From Candidatus Omnitrophota bacterium (lineage in GTDB: Bacteria; Omnitrophota; Gorgyraeia; Gygaellales; Profunditerraquicolaceae), in NCBI GenBank assembly GCA_026387555.1, contig JAPLLM010000010.1:3506-16301 (forward strand): a stretch of 12,796 nt of DNA. Reading direction: 5' to 3'. This document shows positions 1 to 7,400 of the stretch, one piece after another. How positions within the stretch are numbered: position 1 is the stretch's first letter; each line of letters starts with the position of its first letter. The notes under the pieces were generated by a model that saw only the letters and a list, made by a program, of their open reading frames with translations, was not told where the DNA came from and did not search any database. Made by a program: the position numbers and the translations under genes.

Positions 1-432
1 ATAAAGATACTTCAGACTAATCCCTTATTATATCACCCTGCGAAAGCATGCGAATATAGTAATACTTGCCATAAGGAAAGTTGGCGGAAACTCCAGTTAT
101 TTAAAGTTGATCTTATCAACCATATTATGTCTGCTCAAAAAGAGCTGGGATTTGTTTTGGTTGCGGATATGGGAGATGATGCTCTGAAAAAAGGAGTGGG
201 CGTAGAGCATGCAAAGAGCTACGTCGGCCCGTATGAGCATATTAATAAGATAGCCGGTCGGCAAGTGTGGGAGGTTTCGCGAGCCAGCTGGCGAGAGGGG
301 AAAGAGAAGCCGCATATCCGGATTTATTCCGACAGCCTGAAGTTATTGATTGATTCGCAGAGGCCGAGTGCATTTTATGAGGTAAGCGATGGAGTTTTGA
401 AGCAGAAGTTAATAGGGCCGGGAAATTATTAA
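1..432 (+). CDS. N-terminal-side fragment of giant protein, frame 1, open at left edge
   Basis: Frame 1 has no stop from base 1 to the TAA at 430-432. An ATG at 127 could start a 101-residue protein, but no convincing ribosome binding site precedes it and the frame is open upstream, so I read this as the continuation of a longer gene entering from the left. I do not recognise a family in its 143 residues. It ends in a short tail (ending GPGNY) exactly where the next frame begins to encode the PLP enzyme. That next frame has no ATG, GTG or TTG between its last stop (378-380) and the PLP-binding lysine at 555, so the two pieces were probably one polypeptide separated by a frameshift. Coding is well supported only by this continuity; the function is unknown. 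Confidence 0.55.
   Translation: MKILQTNPLLYHPAKACEYSNTCHKESWRKLQLFKVDLINHIMSAQKELGFVLVADMGDDALKKGVGVEHAKSYVGPYEHINKIAGRQVWEVSRASWREGKEKPHIRIYSDSLKLLIDSQRPSAFYEVSDGVLKQKLIGPGNY
381..432 (+). other. Probable frameshift 1 (equivalent to one missing base)
   Basis: Frame 1 ends at 432. The PLP enzyme frame is open from 381 but has no ATG, GTG or TTG before 588, although the catalytic lysine is at 555. Adding one A to the run at 423-425 joins the frames as GPGKLLRKYIEP. The exact site could be anywhere from 381 to 432. It may be a consensus error, a real mutation or slippage. Confidence 0.65.
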
Positions 433-1409
433 GGAAATATATCGAACCGAATTCATCGCGAGGAATAGCGGTAGCAGTAAAGTCTATTTGGCCGGATATT
501 GACGGTTTTACGCTAAGGGTAGCGGATTTAGGTCAACAACCTACTGGTTCATTTAAGTTTTGGATAGGTTTTGGCATTATCAAGGCAGTGCAGTCCGGCT
601 GCCGAAAGATTTTCAACGTGTCTACCGGTAATCAGGGTATTGCAGTGGCGTATCTGGCGGATAGACTGCGTAAGGATTATCCTGATCTTGAAGTAATGAC
701 TTATGTCAGCAAGGAAGCACCGCTTTGGAAGATCCAGGCGATGGAGAAGCTGGGGTCCAAAATAATCCGCGGGCTGTCCGGACAAAAAGAATTCAGTGAT
801 TACGATGACGCCTATAAAGCAGCGCAAAGTGAATATCAAAAGGCGCAACAAGGTACTGCTTATTTTGTGGAGCACGCGAGCTGGGATGCTATTGCCGGCT
901 ACACGGCATTAGCTCAAGCAACACTGCAACAAACAGAAGTAATCGGGAACATGGCGATTATTATTCCGGTCGGCGCAGGCGGATTAGCCAGCGGCTATGC
1001 TTTGGCTGCCAAGATGTTCGACCCTAGTATTAAAATTATCTTAGTGCAGAGCGTGCGCACGCGCCACGCCTATGATTCATTTAAGGCAGGGGAACTTCTT
1101 GAATACAGGCACCCTGGCCAGAATGAAGTCTTTGCGGAAAACGGCATCGATACCAAGGTTATGGAGCGTACCGCTTTCACTATCCTTTATGATTTAAGCG
1201 ATCATGTGGTCTTGGTAAATCCCGAGGAGATTCCTGATGTTGTCGCTGCCTATGGGAAGGTCGGAATTACTATAGAAGGGGCTGCGGCGTTGCCGCATCT
1301 AGCTGCAAGGAAAATAGAGTATTCTTTAAGAAAGGAAGGGGTAAACCGTCTTCTTTTGGTGGCCACCGGCCGTAATGCCAATACTGGCGTTTTGAAAGTT
1401 GACCAGAGT
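426..1409 (+). other. Domain: PLP-dependent serine/threonine dehydratase-like (fold type II)
   Basis: Family members use pyridoxal phosphate for beta-elimination or replacement on serine or threonine in the cytoplasm. Visible motifs are PTGSFKF, with the probable Schiff-base lysine codon at 555-557; STGNQGIAVA (from about 618), matching the substrate/PLP loop; the glycine-rich phosphate loop IPVGAGGLASG (from about 963); and TGRNANTG near the end (from about 1365), the usual position of the residue facing the pyridine nitrogen. About 330 residues is normal for the catalytic domain, and no C-terminal ACT-like regulatory domain follows. The linker starts within 25 bases of the domain end. The first part of the domain sits just after the proposed frameshift. 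The catalytic core looks intact. The exact substrate (threonine, serine, diaminopropionate) cannot be told from sequence alone. Confidence 0.8.
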
Positions 1410-4400
1410 GTACCCCCGCCCGTTGCTACGCTGCCTTCGGACTCAAGCGTCCCCTGCGCTGCGCCGATGTTATTCAGCGATCCCTTCTCTGCCCTTGGTT
1501 TACTAGCGTTGGGGATGATAAAGAGCGCCAGCTCGCCGGTAAAAGTTACCAAAATAAAACCGCTATCAAGAGCGCTTGTTAAGTATATGCGCAGTAATCA
1601 CCGGTATGGGTGGAGTAGCAGATATGGAGTATCCAGGGGAGAGGGCCCCGGTGGAGAAAGAATTTTCCTGTGTCCGGAAAATTGTTTCAGCGTCCTTATC
1701 AATGGCGTTCAATACATCGGACTAAAATTCCTGCGTAGCTTAATCGTTGCGGAAAAATGCGCAAATAGCGTATATGCTTTTAAATTTACAGATAAGGAAG
1801 ATAAATTAAAAGTAAGTGCACTTTCCCGAAAAGCCGGCAGGGGAAAAGAGTTGCATGTAATGACAGTTTTTCTAAATAAAAGAAAGAAGCCGACAGGACT
1901 GAAGTTAAGCAAAGAGAGAGCCCCGCAGCAAGTAGCATTTTATAATATCCACCGTTATCAGGGGAACCCTAAGGAATTCCAGGCTACACCCCAAAACATG
2001 GGAGGCATAATAAGGCACTGTATCCATTTAGGAGTTGATTGTATTATCGATTCCTATCTTACGTACAGACTGAAGAAATTCGGCGACGATGTGCTCCCGT
2101 CAGATATTAAATTCATCCGTTACATGGGGCTTGCAGAGCGTTGCCGTCTGGAGATCTGGATAAAGACAGGGAGGAGAGGCTGGAAGAAGCTTCCCGAAGA
2201 AGTGGATTTAGATACAAATGGATACCCATGTAAGTTAAGGCGCGGGATAACCGGTTGTACGCTTTATGACCTCTTAATCAAGCAGGGTAAAATAGAAGCT
2301 GGTTCCGGAGGCCTCAGGTACCGCTCTCGCTGTCTTGTGGATAATAAGAACATAGGACGCGATAAGACTGCTTTTCAGTTCCTTCCGGTATGTTATCTAT
2401 GGCCGGAGAGGTATTTTATATTTCTGGATTGGCTGGCTGATAAGAAGAATCCGAAGATAAAAGGCGCGGAAACGATAAGGATAGTCAGATTGCAGGCTTC
2501 AGACGGTTCTTCCGAGCTGCAGAGTACTCCTTTTGACGGGAACGGAAGGGCCCTTACCTCTAAACCGCTCCATGTTCTAGAATTAGATAAAGAGGGGTAC
2601 CCGGTTTCTCCGCATGGAAGGATCCCGGGTAAAAAAACAACTTTTCTTGAGGCGTTGCGGGTCCAGGGTAAGATTTCAGCTAGCGATTATGCTGAGTTCA
2701 TATCTTTCCGCCGTGGATCAGGCTCAAGGTGGGGAGGAAGGCGGAGAGCAAGTGATAATCTTAAGCTCAAAACGGAAGATGAAAAGGCCGATGTATCCAG
2801 GCCGGACAGTTACAGGGCGGAGCGTCCTGTAAGTAAACGTGAGCAAGCGAGAGCATTGGAACGCTGTAGACGGCAGATTGCTTCTTATAGAAAAGCAACT
2901 GACTCTATTGCGCAGGATGTTCCCAGAAGAGACGAGCCTGAGTCGTCCAAAAATGATAGAACCGTATCAGTCGATTCCCAAATCCAGCTAGTGAAGAAAC
3001 TAGGAGATTTACTCGAGACGGATTTTCAGGTCAGTGTCCCGGGTCCAGTCGGGCCGGGAAGGGTTCAGGGAAGATTGGTCACCTGTACTCCGGATATGAT
3101 TATAAAAAAATCCAGGATGCAGGGGATAACTCCCGAAGAATTAGGATTACAGTTAAAGGATTTGATAAGACAGGTTAACGAAGAAAGGGGGAGGAGTGGT
3201 TATTATCCCTTCGGTTTAGCCAGCAGAAGTTCTTCTCCCGCCTGCGCCAGCTCGCCCCTCGGTTGTTTTTCTACCGCGCCGCTTGCATTCGCTGACCCGT
3301 TGTTTGCGATCGGCTTGCTACTGTTGGGGATGGTTAAAAGTGCCAGCTCGCCCGCCGCTGCAGCGTCAAAGGCTGTTGTGTTAGCAGGCTTGGAGTCTGC
3401 AGGCAAGTCAGCGCTCTTCCGTATCATGACCGGCCAGGCCGTTGGCCATGAAACAAATATTAGGGGATCGACTGTCAGCGTGCACAAGGGTATGGTGCCC
3501 GGCCGGCCTATAATCGTGATGGATACTCCGGGTATCCGGTTAAATAGCGATAGTTTTACCACGGCCCTGGCTTTGCATGAGGCGGCTCAATCGGATGCTG
3601 TTGTGCTTGTTGTCCGCGCTACTCATGCGCGTTCGGAACTGACTACTTTATTAGAAGCGCTTGGGCGCGATCTTCAGCAAAAGAGAGTCGTGTTAGTTTT
3701 GACGTTTACCGATAAAGTCACGCGTCCCATGGAAGGAATGGTAGCTCAATTAAAGGAGCTTCTAAGGGTACCGGTTGTCGTGATGAATACGCGCAGAGGA
3801 AATCAGCAGAGCCGCGATGAGTTGCTGGCCGTTATAGAAAAAGTGAATACAACCGGTATGGGCGCGTGGGAAAAGTCAAAACTTGAATGGGATGATATAA
3901 ATCCTAAGCCGCTGATTTTCGAACGGCCTGTCGCAGGGCCGATATCCGCTGTCCTGTCGATGCTGTTGATGTTTGCTTTCCCAGTTTATGTCGCCTATTG
4001 TTTTGCGTTTTGGGCGCAGCCGCTCATCGATACGTTTGCTATCGAGCCATTAAAACAATGCTTAGGGCATGCCTTAGCTTCATCCCTTGCTTTAAAGACT
4101 GTATTGATCGGTAATTATGGCTTGCTTACGTTGGGGTGGTATTCATTGTTATGGGCATTTCCGGTTGTTTTACTTATAGGCCTAAGTGTCGCCTTAACGG
4201 ACGAAACAGGATTGAAAGACCGTATTACAGCAGCTTTGGATAAGCCATTACGTTGGGTGGGATTAAGCGGGCGTGATTTAGTCCCTGTTTTGACGGGGTT
4301 TGGCTGTAATGTTGTTGCGATGGCACAATCCCGTTCTTGCAGCCGCTGCACCAGGCCTTCGTGCATTGCGTTAATCGCCTTCGGTTCAGCATGCAGTTAT

Positions 4401-7400
4401 CAAGTCGGAGCGTCGTTATCTATTTTTAACGCTTCAGGGCATCCCGGTTTATTCCTCATTTATTTAACTACTCTTTTTATCGTCGGGGCTCTGCACACGC
4501 GCTTCTGGTACGGCGCCCTAGCTAAATTCCAGATTTCTCCTTTGTCAGACCGGGCTTTCTTACAAATGCCTACTTGGCAGGGTATGGTGTGGCGGGTTAA
4601 AGGCATATTGAAGAAGTTTACCTGTCAGGCCTTGCCCATATTTTTTGCTACATGTATTCTAGCGTCGCTCTTAGATTATTCGGGCCTTTTGCCGGTATTA
4701 ATGGATAGTGCCCAGGGGTGGATGAAAATATTTGCTTTACCGCCTCAAGTCGCACCGGGAGTAATTTTCTCGATGATCCGCAAAGACGGTTTGCTTGCGC
4801 TTAACCAAGGGCAGATTCTTTCTGCTTTGAGTGCTGGGCAAATATTCATTTTAATCTACTTGGCATCCAGCCTTGCAGTATGCTCGGTTACTTTGTGGAC
4901 GATTACAAAGGAGATGGGCTGGCGGCATGCGCGCGAGTTAGCTGTAAAACAGGGAATCACCAGTATCTTGACCAGTAGCATTCTGGCTTTATGCTTGATT
5001 CCTAATCGTCATTCATTTATTGCAGCAATGGTTATGTTGTCCGTAGCGATTTTATTCAGGTTAAAACAAAAAAATGGTAATCAAAATAAAGGTAGTTCTA
5101 TGCCGCCTTCGGACTCAAGCGCCCTCTGCGTCGCGCCGGTAATCTTCGGCGACCCACTGCTTGCGATCGGCTCCCTGGCGTTGGGAATGCTCGCATCGAA
5201 AAATAATTCTGTCTCCGCTTCTCAGCTTTGTTTAGTAAATCTGATAGCGCCAAGGTTTAGCGATAGGCCACAAGAATCCATGGCCGTAAACACTTTGGCT
5301 GCCTATATTAGGGCGAGCAGAGGAGACGTTAATATATCTATCATAGACATGTATAGAATCTTTTATGACCGGAAGCTAAATTTAGATACGACTTTAAAAG
5401 AATTAACGGAGCAAATTGTGGCAAAGAAGCCAAGGGTAGTCGGTTTGTCAGTAAAATGGGGCACATTGGAAGTCGTGGATAGAATATTAGAAGTATTAAA
5501 TAGGATGGGAGATGAGCGTCCGTTAGTTGTCTTGGGTAATGTCATATCTACATTTGCGCATAAAGAGCTTCTCACTAGATATGAAAATAAATATGCAGGT
5601 ATAATAGCTGTTTTAGGGGAAGGCGAGGAAGCGCTGAAAGAAATTTTTCTCAGGGCGGAAAATGTACCAAATAGTGACTTTAGAAATACGCAATTATACA
5701 GGGGTATCCCTAATGTGGCTGTTTCATCAAGCGATGAGCCTTTCAGGAAGATCATGGATTTAGATAGCTATCCTTTTGCTGATGAAACTGAGGGCAGGGA
5801 AATATTTGAATCTAAAGAGAGATGGGCATCTATAGAAACAAGCCGAGGTTGTCCGGGTCATTGCACCTTTTGTAGCATATCTAAGCTATACGGTGAGGGA
5901 AGGTTTGTTTGGCGACCCCTTCCTCTGGATAAACTTTTTGACAGAATTAGAAGATTAGCAAAAACAGGCATTAGGCAGTTTTATATCTTAGATTCGGTAT
6001 TTATAGGGCCCACAAAGACTCCTACTGAATTTAAAAAGTCTATGCAAAGGGCAGAAGATTTTGCAAGAGGTATTTTAGAAATAAATAGAGAGCTGGGCCT
6101 GCAGAGAGATGATGCAATAAAAATAGCCAATACAAATGTAAGAGTAGATGCTTTGGTTAGAGAAAATACAGATGAACAAGTAAGAAGCGAAGAAGTATTC
6201 AGGCTTTTACGTGAAGCCGGATTCAATGAATTATTTCTTGGAATAGAATCGGGCAGCCCAACACAGTTAAGAAGGTACGGTAAGGGGGCTACTGTTGAAA
6301 AAAATAAAAAGGCTATAGATATGGCGCATAGGTTAGGTTTTAGGGTGTGGGCAGGGTTTATATTTTTCGACCCATTAGCAACACTCGACGAATTGAGAGA
6401 TAATCTAAGTTTTATTGAAAGAACGGAATTGTATAAAACGTATTCGGGACTTTTTGGTGCTTTAAGGGTGCAGGCAGGTAGTACTTATAAGAGTCTCGCA
6501 GAGAAAGAAGGTCTGCTAACAGGAGGCTTAATTTTAGATGATGTCTCATATCCATCAGGTTATAAACATCCTGAAGTCGCAGAAATAGAGCGTCTTTTCT
6601 CTTGCTGGACAAGAGCGACCAGCGGAGAATTAGTCTCATACCTTAAAAGGCTGACAGGAACAGAGGATTTATTATCAAGAATAACAACTATAAATTTTAG
6701 TTTTTTGAGAGAAATAGTGGATGCGTATTTTAACCATGGTAGCGAGGCCCTAAAGGGAGGCAATACTCCGCTCTTAAATTCGCTTATAAGAATTGTTGAG
6801 CAATTTACAAAAGAAAGAGAGTCGTTATTCGATGAGATTGAAAGAAGATTGGTTAAGGGTGAGCTTATGGATACATCCGGCAGGCTAAAATCCGAAAGGC
6901 TTCCTGAAGCAAGACGGGCTAACAGAAACATCTCCAATCCCGCGCTCTTCGTTCTTTTATGCAAATATGAAGATATCATAACTTCCCGCAGCGGCAGAAT
7001 CAATGCGTTTGAATTGCTAGAGTCGGCTTTAGAAAGCATTCGTTACGAATGCTTTCCGCAGAAAGATAGAGTAATCTTGGAACTTGAAGAGCTTATCCAG
7101 ATTATTACCAACGTGGATAGCGATATCGAGTTTCCAACCGATAATATAGCTTATCAGGCATTGGTAGGGCTTGTTCGAAAATGGCCCAAAAATGATACGC
7201 ATTGCCATATTAGTAATTCTCTTAGCCCTGAATTTATATCTGATAAATTTAAGGCGCAAAATGTAGAAGATCAAAACGAAATCAGGCTAAAAGCAATAAA
7301 GTGCGTCGCTACCGCAGTAAAATCAGCTGGAGAAGCTTCAGCCAGGGATAGGGTGGAAGAACTTAGTAGTTTAGCTAGGGTATGGGAGAATCCGGAAGAA

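Larger units (their letters stand above)
1539..3230 (+). other. Unassigned basic region with internal duplication
   Basis: About 560 residues lie between linker copies 1 and 2, and I do not recognise a family. The region is rich in Arg and Lys. Its centre contains two diverged copies of a unit beginning LD..GYP and ending QGKI (2208-2294 and 2583-2675), each preceded by a hydrophobic/charged beta-like stretch. Both are followed by a Gly/Arg/Ser-rich segment. From about 2700 to 2960 the sequence is strongly charged and probably disordered (for example RREQ- and ERCRR-like runs). The last 80 residues look globular again, with alternating hydrophobics and a TPEELGLQLKDLI helix. The basic character would fit nucleic-acid binding, but no known motif supports that. 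The reading frame is clean throughout, so it is protein coding. Confidence 0.6.

Noticed and set aside
106..120. Small perfect inverted repeat GTTGAT-CTT-ATCAAC upstream of the ATG at 127
   Set aside because: It could suggest an operator or hairpin, but it lies in an open coding frame, is short, and no promoter or ribosome binding site is nearby.
588..590. GTG at 588 as the gene start
   Set aside because: It would remove the PLP-binding lysine motif encoded at 546-560.
6560..7039. 159-codon open frame on the minus strand
   Set aside because: It lies antisense to the coding chain between the radical SAM and deaminase-like motifs, has no recognisable domain, and is Ser/Leu-rich as expected for the reverse of this sequence.
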